Positions 38,483 through 46,811 of a DNA stretch of 64,000 nucleotides are shown piece by piece. Both the position numbers and the translations under genes were made by a program. Source of the stretch: CABZJG01 sp902512685. GTDB lineage: Bacteria > Pseudomonadota > Alphaproteobacteria > Rhodobacterales > Rhodobacteraceae. How positions within the stretch are numbered: position 1 is the stretch's first letter; each line of letters starts with the position of its first letter. The stretch lies in assembly GCA_051201605.1 (NCBI GenBank), contig CP179201.1, positions 2,356,001 to 2,420,000 of the forward strand. The letters are read 5' to 3'. The notes below the pieces were generated by a model that was not told the DNA's origin, ran no database searches, and saw nothing but the letters and a program-made list of their open reading frames with translations.

Positions 38483-39834
38483 AAGTCCTTTCTACCTCAT
38501 TGCGAATACGTCTTTTGATTCTAATTCTTTTGCCGCTTTTGATTGTGGCATTTTCTGCGACCTTCTGGCGGTATATTGAAGCACGAAAAACTGCAGAAAA
38601 CATTTTTGATCGTCAGCTCATAATGCTATGTTTGGCCGTGTCCCGTGATGTTGCGTATTCAGGTGGAGACTCTCTATCTGCAACGACCCAAAACTTATTT
38701 GAGCAAGCAGCAGGGGGCGCAATTTATTATCATGTATACGGACCTGATGGTAGCTTTGTGACTGGCTATTCATCTCCTCCTGTACGCGATGAAGCAGAAA
38801 GTTTAAAACATAATATTCCATTCCAGTTTAATGCCCGGCATTTGGGTAGAAATGTTCGCGCGGTTAGCCTTGCTGAGCCTGTGATCATCGGAGGTATTTC
38901 GGGCATCTCGGTTGTCACTGTTTGGCAAGAGCTTGAGCCGAGACAAAAGTTTGCGCGTAATTTAGCGTTGCAAGCAGCCTTTATAACTGCGTTACTGGTT
39001 CTAACTGCTGCAAGCGTAGTGATCTTTGGCGTGCGCTTGGGGTTGCGTCCGTTAGGGCGCCTCGAAGCCGCTATCAAGACACGTAGCCCGTCGGATATTC
39101 GCCCTATTGAAAGACCAGTTCCTATCGAGGCTCGCGGTATTGTGAGCCGGCTCAATATTCTTTTTCAGCAGCTAACCGAGGCACAAGAGGCGCGTGATCG
39201 CTTGATCTCAAATGCAGCCCATCAACTCCGTAACCCGGTTGCAGCCATCCATTCAATGGCCCAAGCGACTTTGGCAGCCAAATCCTTATCCAGCAGTAAA
39301 GAGCGCGCGATGGAATTAGTGGCTGAAACAAGACGAACAGTACGATTGACCAACCAAATGCTTTCCCTAGAGCGCTTGCGTGGCGTGAACCATTCACTGC
39401 ATTTAGCAGATGTGAATATAGCTGTGAGAGAACTCACATTACGACTAGCACCAAAGGTCCTTGATCGTGATGTTGAGTTTACCGTAAACGTCAACAAACA
39501 AGCCCTAAATGCTAAATTTGACCCCATGCTCCTAAATGAGGCAATTACAAATTTAGTTGAAAACGCATTGCAACATGGTGGAGCGTTGCTTTCTGAGATT
39601 ATAGTTTCAGTCACTGGAAGTGATGGCTTTGTGGTCATTCATGTTGAGAATGATGGAGACAAAATTAAGCAAAATGAAATAGAAGTTTGTTTCGACCGAT
39701 TTTCGCAAATTGGCGAACATGCAGGTTCTGGTTTGGGATTAGCAATCGTTCATGAGATTGCCAAAATTCATAAGGGCGAAATCAGGGTTGCTACGGAACC
39801 TCGTATGCGCTTTGCTTTAACAATTCCATATTAA
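38479..39834 (+). CDS. Sensor histidine kinase, TctE-like
   Basis: 451 residues. Two transmembrane helices (about 9-29 and 160-180) enclose a periplasmic sensor domain of ~130 residues; a short cytoplasmic linker leads to the phosphoacceptor histidine in SNAAHQLRNPVAAIHS, followed by NLVENALQHGG (N box) and SGLGLAIVHEIAKIHKG (G2). The G1 region reads VENDGDKI, degenerate compared with the usual DxGxG, as in many TctE-like kinases. Senses a carboxylate, inferred from the adjoining tct genes. Confidence 0.87.
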   Translation: MKVLSTSLRIRLLILILLPLLIVAFSATFWRYIEARKTAENIFDRQLIMLCLAVSRDVAYSGGDSLSATTQNLFEQAAGGAIYYHVYGPDGSFVTGYSSPPVRDEAESLKHNIPFQFNARHLGRNVRAVSLAEPVIIGGISGISVVTVWQELEPRQKFARNLALQAAFITALLVLTAASVVIFGVRLGLRPLGRLEAAIKTRSPSDIRPIERPVPIEARGIVSRLNILFQQLTEAQEARDRLISNAAHQLRNPVAAIHSMAQATLAAKSLSSSKERAMELVAETRRTVRLTNQMLSLERLRGVNHSLHLADVNIAVRELTLRLAPKVLDRDVEFTVNVNKQALNAKFDPMLLNEAITNLVENALQHGGALLSEIIVSVTGSDGFVVIHVENDGDKIKQNEIEVCFDRFSQIGEHAGSGLGLAIVHEIAKIHKGEIRVATEPRMRFALTIPY

Positions 39835-40231
39835 ATACTGGCATAAAAACAAAGAGCACTGTCGGAATAAACCACCTTGCTTAGGCGAGTTGGCTAATTC
39901 TAAACGGGGCCGCCATCAATTGCCTGAGCCAGGCATTGATTGCGACCTGAGCTTGTTTGGTGGTGTGAAAGCTTGGCCTGTGGGAGGACATGGCGCAAGG
40001 TCGCGCGCGTGCGTGGGATTAGAGGCTTAAAAATTTGTAAAATTGGGAACATAGCCCAATAAAAATATATAAAATGGATGATGATCCAAGGGCTGTCTCA
40101 GACTAACTGGCCTAAACATCCAGACATCCTTGATCTTTCCACTGGACTTCTTGTTCTCCGCAAGCGTGTGTGTAGCTGCGCCCGAATAGCATCGGGCTCT
40201 GCTCAGTACGAGATGATGTACGGAGTGGATA
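39835..40231. other. Element edge upstream of the recombinase pair
   Basis: No gene. CACTGTCGGAATAAACCACCTTGC at about 39858-39881 is a remnant of the transposase-start end of the IS6-type family. The 130-bp repeat copy 2 follows (39960-40089), and GGCTGTCTCAGACTAACTGG at about 40092-40111 resembles the opposite IS6-type end. The rest up to the DUF2924 gene probably contains its promoter. Confidence 0.5.
39960..40089 (+). repeat. 130-bp dispersed repeat, copy 2
   Basis: Matches 19946-20075 in the same orientation with a few substitutions and one extra A; ends in the AT-rich segment CCCAATAAAAATATATAAAA. Flanked by IS6-like end fragments on both sides, so it may be the core of a non-autonomous element or the conserved left edge of the recombinase element. 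Confidence 0.75.
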
Positions 40232-40627
40232 ATGAGACATGATCTGGATGGATTGGCGGCTGCCTCGCGAGTAGCACTGATGTCTGAATGGCGGGAGGTT
40301 GTGGGCCGGCCGCCTCCAAAGCACTTAAGCAAGCCTCTGATGGTTCAGATTTTGAGCCATACCTATCAGCTGGATAATGTGGGCGGATATACAAAGCGAC
40401 TGGATCGCAGGCTCAAGAGCGCAGCGCGGCGCGATGTTGTTCGACCTGCCTTTAAACCCGGCAGTCGCTTTGTGCGCGAGTATCACGGGATCACCCATGT
40501 GGTTGAGGTCAGTGATGACGGGCGCTTTGTGTGGAAGGATCAGAACTTTAAGTCCCTCTCTCATACAGCGCGCGCTATTACTGGCTATAATGTCTCGGGC
40601 TTTCAGTTCTTTGGGGTGAGCCCATGA
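40232..40627 (+). CDS. DUF2924 domain protein
   Basis: 131 residues. The pattern LSKPLMVQILSHTYQ, then PAFKPGSRFVREYHGITHVVEVSDDGRFVWKDQNFKSLSHTARAITG is the DUF2924 signature. This family occurs almost only next to a large serine recombinase in alphaproteobacterial phage-like or integrated elements, and it overlaps the recombinase start by four bases (ATGA). Its biochemical role is not known; a DNA-binding or recombination-directionality helper is a reasonable guess. Confidence 0.8.
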   Translation: MRHDLDGLAAASRVALMSEWREVVGRPPPKHLSKPLMVQILSHTYQLDNVGGYTKRLDRRLKSAARRDVVRPAFKPGSRFVREYHGITHVVEVSDDGRFVWKDQNFKSLSHTARAITGYNVSGFQFFGVSP

Positions 40628-42231
40628 GCGTCCTTGGAAAGCCTGTGGTGCGCGCAGCTGTCTATACCCGCAAAAGCTCTGATGAGGGTCTTGATCAAGA
40701 GTTCAACTCTCTGGATGCACAGCATGAAGCCTGCTGCGCCTATATTGCTTCACAGCGCCATGAAGGCTGGAAGCTGATAAAAAAGCGTTTCGATGATGGG
40801 GGTATTTCCGGGGGAACGCTAGAGCGCCCTGCTCTTAAAGCTTTGCTCTCTGACGTAGAAAGTGGCCTGATAGATATGATCGTCGTCTATAAGATAGATA
40901 GGCTCACACGGTCTTTGTCTGACTTTGCAAAGCTTATTGATTGTTTGGACGCCAAGGGCTGTTCTTTTGTCTCTGTGACCCAGTCTTTTAATACCTCTTC
41001 TTCTATGGGACGGCTTACACTCAATGTGCTCCTATCCTTTGCCCAGTTTGAGAGAGAAGTCACAGCAGAGCGCATACGCGATAAGATCGCAGCCTCCAAG
41101 AAGAAAGGCATGTGGATGGGGGGCATGGTACCCTGGGGCTACAAAGTGCACTCTGATCCTAAGATACAATCGCTTGAGATATGTGAAGAGCGATCTTCTG
41201 ATATCCGGCGTGTTTATGATCTCTATGAGCAGCTTGGATGTTTAAGTAAGGTGAAGCGTTCTGTGGATACGCTCTGGCCAGAGAGAAACTGGAGCCGTGG
41301 GCGCATACATAACATTCTGATCAATCCCATCTACATCGGTAAGATTAAACATAAGACTGAGATCTATGAAGGATTGCATGAAGCGATCATTGAGCAAGAT
41401 CAATTTGATCGGGTTCAGGACCAGCTGCAAAAGAGGTCAGTCATCAAAAGGGGCAAGCATCCCTCTCGGGGGCCCTCTGCCTATCTGGTTGGCAAAGTCT
41501 ATGATGAGACAGGAGACAGATTAACACCGTCCCGGTCCAAGAAGTCCTCTGGGAGGGTTATCCGGTATTATTACTCCAACCGCCTCATATCAGGCGGCGC
41601 TGATCCCACCGGGTGGCGCCTGCGGGCAGATATGTTGGAAGGATTGCTGAGTGAGATTGTTGGGCAAAGGCTTACCGAAGCACTTACCCAGTTCAGGCTG
41701 GCACCGCAGATCAAGCCCCATGCGTTGGTTGAGGCTAAAGAGCGGTTAGAAAAACTCGATACAAAGGCCATACTAGATTTAATCAAGCAGGTTGATCTCT
41801 GTGAGACCGCCGTACAGATAGAACTGGATATCGATAAAGTAAGCTCTCTCATTCAAACAGAAATCAGCAAGCTGGATTTAGAGCTTTTACGTATTGAAGA
41901 GCCTGTCACGCTTCGCAAGCGCACGAATGGGACCAAGCTCACCTGGGTTGGCTATAAAGGGGAACCCAATCACGCCCTTATAAGAGCTATTGTAACAGCT
42001 CAGGCGTGGGTGGAAGAGATCAAGGCAGGTCGGTCCATGTCTGATATTATGCAAGCCCATAATATTCCTGAGGGCATGATCTGGAAGCGCATACGCCTTG
42101 CCTTTTTATCTCCTGAGGTTCTCAGAGCCATTGTAGACGGCAAGACCAATCGGGATCTCACAATCAAGATGCTCACCCGGCATGATCTGCCCCTAGAGTG
42201 GTCTGAGCAAGAGACCCTGTTTTTGAGCTGA
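40624..42231 (+). CDS. Large serine recombinase
   Basis: 535 residues. The resolvase domain (about 10-160) has the nucleophilic serine in YTRKSSDEGLDQEFNSLDAQ and the helper arginines in VYKIDRLTRSLSDFAKLID and SFAQFEREVTAERIRDK. A recombinase domain follows (about 185-300, NWSRGRIHNILINPIYIGKIKHK), then a coiled, acidic C-terminal part. All catalytic residues seem present, so it may integrate or excise an element. A truncated near-copy lies at 26701-27690. An ATTCCCTGTTA repeat array follows directly. Confidence 0.88.
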   Translation: MSVLGKPVVRAAVYTRKSSDEGLDQEFNSLDAQHEACCAYIASQRHEGWKLIKKRFDDGGISGGTLERPALKALLSDVESGLIDMIVVYKIDRLTRSLSDFAKLIDCLDAKGCSFVSVTQSFNTSSSMGRLTLNVLLSFAQFEREVTAERIRDKIAASKKKGMWMGGMVPWGYKVHSDPKIQSLEICEERSSDIRRVYDLYEQLGCLSKVKRSVDTLWPERNWSRGRIHNILINPIYIGKIKHKTEIYEGLHEAIIEQDQFDRVQDQLQKRSVIKRGKHPSRGPSAYLVGKVYDETGDRLTPSRSKKSSGRVIRYYYSNRLISGGADPTGWRLRADMLEGLLSEIVGQRLTEALTQFRLAPQIKPHALVEAKERLEKLDTKAILDLIKQVDLCETAVQIELDIDKVSSLIQTEISKLDLELLRIEEPVTLRKRTNGTKLTWVGYKGEPNHALIRAIVTAQAWVEEIKAGRSMSDIMQAHNIPEGMIWKRIRLAFLSPEVLRAIVDGKTNRDLTIKMLTRHDLPLEWSEQETLFLS

Positions 42232-42390
42232 ATTCCCTGTTTCGGACAATTAAATTCCCTGTTATTTTTGAGGCCAGTTTTATAGAAACCCCAATAAACA
42301 TTGGGTATTTGATCAAGATCAGGCATTTCAAAACATCAAAAAAAGAAAAATTCCCTGTTAAATTCCCTGTTAATCCCGAAAAACAGGGAA
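42231..42390 (+). repeat. ATTCCCTGTTA repeat array downstream of the intact recombinase
   Basis: Direct copies begin at 42231 (last base T instead of A), 42252, 42349 and 42361, with an inverted AACAGGGAA at 42382-42390, the same number and spacing as at 27690-27849. The sequence from here to 42550 carries no gene and parallels 27850-28012 closely, including TTTAGCGGTAATTATC and GGATGTGGTGGCGGTG just before the IS6-type end. Confidence 0.75.
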
Positions 42391-42623
42391 AAACCCACCC
42401 TCGGCAGATCACCAGCTGAGGTTTAGCGGTAATTATCTCTAATATGAGAGGTGATGTGGGGCATCAGCCCCACAACGCTGTTGTAAATCCCTGATCTTGC
42501 GCAGGAATAGCGCCAGAAATACCAGGAGCAGGAATGATGAGGATGTGGTGGCGGTGCTGTCAGACAAATCGGCTCATGCATCAAATGGACCTGTCGCGCT
42601 TTAGTGCCGCTCCGAGTTCTCAC

Positions 42624-43481
42624 TTAAGCGGCTATCCGTTCGAAAGCCAAGGGGCTTTTCCAGCCTAATGCAGAATGTCTGCGGCGTGGGTTATAAAAGC
42701 CATTGATATATTTGAAGATAGCCAGTTCAGCAGCACGGCGTGTGTGCCAAGTATTTCGCCATATCAGTTCAGCCTTGATAGTTTTGAAGAATGTTTCCAT
42801 TGCTGCATTGTCATAGCAATTACCCTTTCCTGACATTGATATTTTAAATCCGTGTTTGCGAAGCCGAGCCTGGTATTCATGTGAGCAATATTGGCTTCCA
42901 CGATCACTGTGATGGATGCAATCCTTAGGAGGACGCCGCAAAGCAACCGCCATGTCTAACGCACGTATTGCCAGATCCTTCTTCATCCGATTACTGACCG
43001 ACCAACCGATGATGCGCCTTGAATGTAAATCAAGTACAGCAGCCAAGTATAGCCATCCTTCACGTGTCCATATATAGCTAATATCAACCACCCATTTTTG
43101 ATTAGGCTTATCGGTAGTAAAATCACGATCCAGCAGATTTGGCGCAATATTAAACTTGTGATTACTATCCATTGTGACCTTATGTTTACGGGTTCTGATA
43201 ACGGATATGGCGTTCTGGCGCATCAATCTTCCTACACGGCGGTGGCCGACCTGCAGACCTAACTCTTTCAGCTCTTCGGTCATTCTGACGCGCCCATAAC
43301 TATTGTGACTTAGGGCGAATTGATCCCGAATATGAGCCAATAAAACCATATCCGTTCTCTGACTTTGGTTGATTGGTCGTGTGCGATAGGCGCGGTAACC
43401 ACGTGCACTGACATTCATAATATGACACAGACGATTGATTGGAAGCGTGCCACGGTGTTCTTCGATAAACTTAAACCTCAC
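42624..43481 (-). CDS. IS3-family transposase OrfB
   Basis: 285 residues with an integrase core: first Asp in WVVDISYIWTREGWLYLAAVLD, second in CIHHSDRGSQYCS and the Glu in CYDNAAMETFFKTIKAEL. The N-terminal part contains the HTH_21-type region (SYGRVRMTEELKELGLQVGHRRVGRLMRQ). It overlaps orfA by four bases; a slippery-looking run of A just upstream may allow the usual OrfAB fusion by frameshifting. Confidence 0.9.
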   Translation of the reverse strand: MRFKFIEEHRGTLPINRLCHIMNVSARGYRAYRTRPINQSQRTDMVLLAHIRDQFALSHNSYGRVRMTEELKELGLQVGHRRVGRLMRQNAISVIRTRKHKVTMDSNHKFNIAPNLLDRDFTTDKPNQKWVVDISYIWTREGWLYLAAVLDLHSRRIIGWSVSNRMKKDLAIRALDMAVALRRPPKDCIHHSDRGSQYCSHEYQARLRKHGFKISMSGKGNCYDNAAMETFFKTIKAELIWRNTWHTRRAAELAIFKYINGFYNPRRRHSALGWKSPLAFERIAA

Positions 43482-43753
43482 GGTTTTTGCTTCGCGAAGA
43501 ACTGTGTTGCCTTTTTTAATATTTCCCTCTCCTCACGAAGCATGCGGACTTCTTTTCGCAGCCGTTCGTTTTCGTGAATCAAATCAATTTGTGGCTCAGG
43601 CGTAGAAACTGTATCGCGCTCTTCTTTGATCCAGCGGCTCAGTGTCGAAAAACCAATCCCAAAGTCCGATGCGACCTGCTTACGGCTAAGCCCACTTGTT
43701 AATGCTACGCGCACAACTTCCTGTCTAAATTCTGCTGTTGGTTTGTTTCCCAT
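43478..43753 (-). CDS. IS3-family transposase OrfA
   Basis: 91 residues with a helix-turn-helix (FRQEVVRVALTSGLSRKQVASDFGIGFSTLSRWIKE) and a C-terminal leucine-zipper-like helix (LIHENERLRKEVRMLREEREILKKATQFF). GGAGAA precedes the ATG. Provides DNA recognition for the OrfAB transposase. Confidence 0.9.
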   Translation of the reverse strand: MGNKPTAEFRQEVVRVALTSGLSRKQVASDFGIGFSTLSRWIKEERDTVSTPEPQIDLIHENERLRKEVRMLREEREILKKATQFFAKQKP

Positions 43754-44055
43754 GTGTATTCTCCTTTAGTGCATAATATGCGGTTAAAGGAGCGGCACAA
43801 TTCCGCGACAGGTCCACAAAAGCCTGGAGATCGAGAATTCTATGAGGCGATAAGAGTGCGCCACTCAGTAAGAGCATTGTCACGGCTTAGCTTGAAGTTA
43901 ATGCGCTTGGAGAGGGATATTTGTGAATTGAAGTGATTGTGAAATGAGGCGTGGATTGAGGAGAACTTTTGGAAGCTGTGTGGATGGGATTAAAGGCCGA
44001 AAGTTCATTGATCGTTTCCAATATGAATATATTGCCCGAAGGCGCCCGCGTTCCT

Positions 44056-44172
44056 TTAAGCGATTTCTTCAGGAAAAACTCTGAAATAAACGTATGCAAA
44101 TATCAAATTTGCTACAATAACCAAAATACCCCCAACCAAATAGGGTATCACTATATAGACTGTATCTATCAT
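44056..44172 (-). CDS. Predicted 38-residue single-span membrane protein under an FNR-type box
   Basis: ATG 44172 is preceded at good distance by AAGGA, and the frame gives MIDTVYIVIPYLVGGILVIV, ANLIFAYVYFRVFPEEIA with a stop TAA at 44056-44058. About 24 residues form one hydrophobic helix; the tail is short and slightly acidic. An FNR-type box lies 96 bases upstream with a TATTAA-like -10 placed correctly for class II activation. I recognise no family. It lies between the Dnr-like regulator and the mobile region. Being short it could be a chance frame, but three independent signals agree. Confidence 0.5.
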   Translation of the reverse strand: MIDTVYIVIPYLVGGILVIVANLIFAYVYFRVFPEEIA

Positions 44173-44267
44173 CTTTAGACGTTCCTTTTTGACGTATTCA
44201 ACAGCACCGAAAACAAAATAATTGTTAATTCGCGCAAATTTAATAACATGGAACTGACAGTCACCAA

Positions 44268-44281
44268 TTGATTTAGATCAA
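44268..44281 (-). promoter_or_regulatory. FNR/Dnr-type box upstream of the 38-residue protein
   Basis: TTGATTTAGATCAA matches TTGAT-N4-ATCAA perfectly. On the minus strand a TATTAA-like -10 element is centred about 31 bases downstream (around 44240-44245), the distance expected for an activator overlapping the -35 region. Confidence 0.65.
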
Positions 44282-44358
44282 TTCATTAGGAAGCGGCAGA
44301 GTTTTATAGCATCTGCTTTATAGTTTCTAAGTTTTTGATATCTACTCAAAACCTAAAG

Positions 44359-45057
44359 TTATAAAGAAGCATCATCAATTAATCGGTTTGGCTTGGCCAA
44401 CCTTTCCAATTCTTCCTGTTTGGAAATCGCAATTATCTGCCCGTCCACCAACACCCCATAGGCTCGTAACTTCTTAAGAGCCCGGCTTAAATTTTCCGGG
44501 GTCATCCCCAAAAGTGACGCCAAATGCCTTTTTTCTATTGGGATGGAGAAATTGGAACCATTACCAGCTTGCTTTTGCTGCGTCAGAAGATAATTTGCCA
44601 AACGCTCAAGCGCTGTTCGAAGCTTAAGATCTTTGGTGTGTTTAGTCGCATTTCGACAAACTTGCGCGAGTTCTTCAACAATCGCGCGCGCAAATTTGGG
44701 ATCTTTATCAAACACTGCTCGAACATCTTGGCTTGGGATCAAAATAATTCGGCTTTTTTCGAGTGTTCTAGCGGACATAAGGTACGGGCCATTCCTTATA
44801 CTTGCAGCTAGAATAAATGTCGAAACTGGCCGAATGACTGCCAAAGTAGATTCTCGACCATTCCAACTGGAGAACAGCTCTACGCAACCCGAGACGACCA
44901 CATGTAAAAAATCGCTCGGATCCCCTTCTGAAATCAACTCCAGCTGGGGCGGGAAATTCTGCACATAGGATGCCCGCATTAAGGCATCAAAATGTGTGCC
45001 ATCCATTTCCTTAAATAATTCCAATTGCCGGATATTCGGCGCGTCCAACTCAGGCAT
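44359..45057 (-). CDS. Crp/Fnr-family regulator, Dnr/NnrR-like
   Basis: 232 residues from ATG 45057 (a TTG four codons upstream is possible). A cyclic-nucleotide-binding-type beta-barrel (ISEGDPSDFLHVVVSGCVELF) and a dimer helix lead to the helix-turn-helix KRHLASLLGMTPENLSRALKKLRAYG at about 170-195. The Fe-S-ligating cysteine cluster of FNR is absent (only two isolated Cys), which together with the SR recognition pattern fits the Dnr/NnrR/NarR branch that senses NO or nitrate, probably with haem. Divergent from narK; the boxes around it are its likely targets, including one at its own promoter. Confidence 0.8.
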   Translation of the reverse strand: MPELDAPNIRQLELFKEMDGTHFDALMRASYVQNFPPQLELISEGDPSDFLHVVVSGCVELFSSWNGRESTLAVIRPVSTFILAASIRNGPYLMSARTLEKSRIILIPSQDVRAVFDKDPKFARAIVEELAQVCRNATKHTKDLKLRTALERLANYLLTQQKQAGNGSNFSIPIEKRHLASLLGMTPENLSRALKKLRAYGVLVDGQIIAISKQEELERLAKPNRLIDDASL

Positions 45058-45104
45058 TAAAAATTCCAATCAATGATTCTTAGTAATACCCATCAATTCA
45101 AAAA

Positions 45105-45118
45105 TTGACAATAATCAA
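45105..45118. promoter_or_regulatory. FNR/Dnr-type box near the regulator start
   Basis: TTGACAATAATCAA matches TTGAC-N4-ATCAA. It lies 48 bases before the regulator's start, suggesting autoregulation; it is about 270 bases from narK and less likely to serve it. Confidence 0.6.
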
Positions 45119-45219
45119 GTCTTTCAGTGACTGATATCAACACCCTAAGAAACACTTGCAGGCCTCAGCCATGACATCTTGCTTGGGTCCACTTATTTAT
45201 GAAGCCCAGAACATTAAAT

Positions 45220-45233
45220 TTGATCTAGATCAA
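45220..45233 (+). promoter_or_regulatory. FNR/Dnr-type box of the nar operon
   Basis: TTGATCTAGATCAA is a perfect 14-base palindrome 155 bases before the narK1 ATG. It is the best candidate for anaerobic induction of narK1K2GHJI. The 330-base divergent region 45058-45387 holds this and the preceding box and no gene. Confidence 0.7.
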
Positions 45234-45387
45234 GATTTTTGTTCGAATTTTCAGCCATTTATTGACCCGAACTATCACGCAAAAACCCATTGAATAACCT
45301 ATTTGGATAAAGGTCTTTCATTTGAACGGAGTGTTTAAAGCAGAAGCAAAACCAGTGGATTTCGTCCAAAATTGAGTGAGTGCAATC

Positions 45388-46746
45388 ATGGAAACACATC
45401 TTGGAACATCACGATCGGACCAATACCGAGCTTTGGGATTAAGCACCTTTGCCTTTACAATATGCTTTGCCGTTTGGACAATATTTTCGATTATTGGGGT
45501 CAAAATAAAACAGGAACTTGGCCTGAATGACACGCAGTTTGGATTATTGGTCGCAACCCCGGTTCTAACCGGTTCGATCAGCCGTATATTTCTGGGTATC
45601 TGGGCCGAGCAATTCGGTGGCCGGATCATTTTTCCTGTGCAGATGCTGATCACTTCAATCTGCGTCTGGGCGCTAACTTTTGTGCATACATATGAGATTT
45701 TCCTATTGGTTGCACTTGGGATTGGGCTTGCCGGAGGATCTTTTATTGTCGGGGTTTCTTATACATCTCGTTGGTTTGACAAAAACCAACAGGGCACGGC
45801 CTTGGGCGTCTTTGGCGCCGGGAATGCCGGAGCAGCAGTCACCAATTTTGCAGCGCCCTTCTTGGTTGTGGCCATAGGTTGGGAGGGCACAGCAAGGGTC
45901 TATGCCATAATCTTGGCAGTCACTGCAGTGTTGTTTTATATCCTAGCTGATACTGATCCTGTGCAAAGGTCACGTCTCCGCGCTGGCCAGAGCCCGATGT
46001 CTGCAGGCTCACAGTTGGAGCCTTTAAAGAATATACAGGTCTGGCGCTTTGCAACGTATTATTTTTTCGTCTTCGGTGCTTTTGTTGCTTTGGCCAGTTT
46101 CCTGCCACGCTATTATGTAGGAGCCTACGGGCTTGAGTTGACCACCGCAGGTGTTTTCGCCGGACTTTACTCACTACCGGGCTCGGTTTTTCGCGCCTTA
46201 GGCGGCTGGATTTCAGATAAATGGGGCGCCAGAAGCGTCATGTATGCCACATTTATTGTGTCTTTGGCGCTACTCTTTGTGATGAGTTATCCCAACACCA
46301 GTTACAGTGTTGCAGGCATCAAGGGGCCGATTAAATTTGATTTTGGGCTCTCGGTTGGGTTCTTTGTTTTTCTAACAATTTTGCTTGGCTTCATGATGAG
46401 CCTTGGCAAAGCAGCCGTCTACAAACATATCCCGGTCTATTATCCTTATCATGTTGGCTCGGTGGGTGGACTAGTGGGTATGATCGGTGGGCTTGGGGGC
46501 TTTATCCTGCCAATTTCCTTTGGAGTATTGCTTGATTTCACCGGCGTGTGGACAGCCCCATTTATGCTATTATTCGTGATTGTTTTAGTTTCGACCATTT
46601 GGATGCACATCGCAATTCGACGGATGGAACGAGAAAGACATCCCGCTCTTGCGGATGAACGTTTTCTTTCTGACGTCCCAGAAGCCCCCTACCCAGATCC
46701 ATATGCTGACACAAATGCCCGCCTAGCTGAAAAACACACGGCCTAA
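45388..46746 (+). CDS. narK: Nitrate transporter, NarK1-type
   Basis: 452 residues from ATG 45388; a GTG four codons upstream is an alternative. A 12-helix major-facilitator protein with nitrate-porter signatures GGSFIVGVSYTSRWFDKNQQGTALGVFGAGNAGAAVTNF (about 113-151) and GLVGMIGGLGGFILPISFG. The sequence pattern groups with NarK1, a nitrate/proton symporter that starts nitrate uptake before nitrite accumulates. It is followed by NarK2; in Paracoccus the two are fused as NarK. Confidence 0.88.
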   Translation: METHLGTSRSDQYRALGLSTFAFTICFAVWTIFSIIGVKIKQELGLNDTQFGLLVATPVLTGSISRIFLGIWAEQFGGRIIFPVQMLITSICVWALTFVHTYEIFLLVALGIGLAGGSFIVGVSYTSRWFDKNQQGTALGVFGAGNAGAAVTNFAAPFLVVAIGWEGTARVYAIILAVTAVLFYILADTDPVQRSRLRAGQSPMSAGSQLEPLKNIQVWRFATYYFFVFGAFVALASFLPRYYVGAYGLELTTAGVFAGLYSLPGSVFRALGGWISDKWGARSVMYATFIVSLALLFVMSYPNTSYSVAGIKGPIKFDFGLSVGFFVFLTILLGFMMSLGKAAVYKHIPVYYPYHVGSVGGLVGMIGGLGGFILPISFGVLLDFTGVWTAPFMLLFVIVLVSTIWMHIAIRRMERERHPALADERFLSDVPEAPYPDPYADTNARLAEKHTA

Positions 46747-46811
46747 AGCCCAGAATGACCTTATCAGCCAGAGTGCTGGAGGGGCCGCGAACAACTTAAA
46801 AGGAACACCTA

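Larger units (their letters stand above)
42586..43816 (-). mobile_element. Intact IS3-family insertion sequence with target duplication
   Basis: 1231 bp. The ends TGGACCTGTCGCG...TGCCGCTCC (left) and the complement of TGGACCTGTCGCGGAATTGTGCCGCTCC (right) are inverted repeats. CAAA at 42582-42585 and again at 43817-43820 is the target duplication. Both orfA and orfB frames are whole, so this is probably the youngest and possibly an active element in the window. Confidence 0.88.
42551..43977 (-). mobile_element. IS6-type 3' remnant split by an IS3 element
   Basis: The end repeat GCGGTGCTGTCAGACAAATC at 42551 onward continues to 42585, is interrupted by the IS3 element, and resumes at 43817-43820 (duplicated CAAA) with AGCCTGGAGATCGAGAATTC and the transposase C-terminal coding sequence through about 43977. 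The 5' part of the element is missing, so only the remnant was present when the IS3 element jumped in, or it was lost later. Confidence 0.8.
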
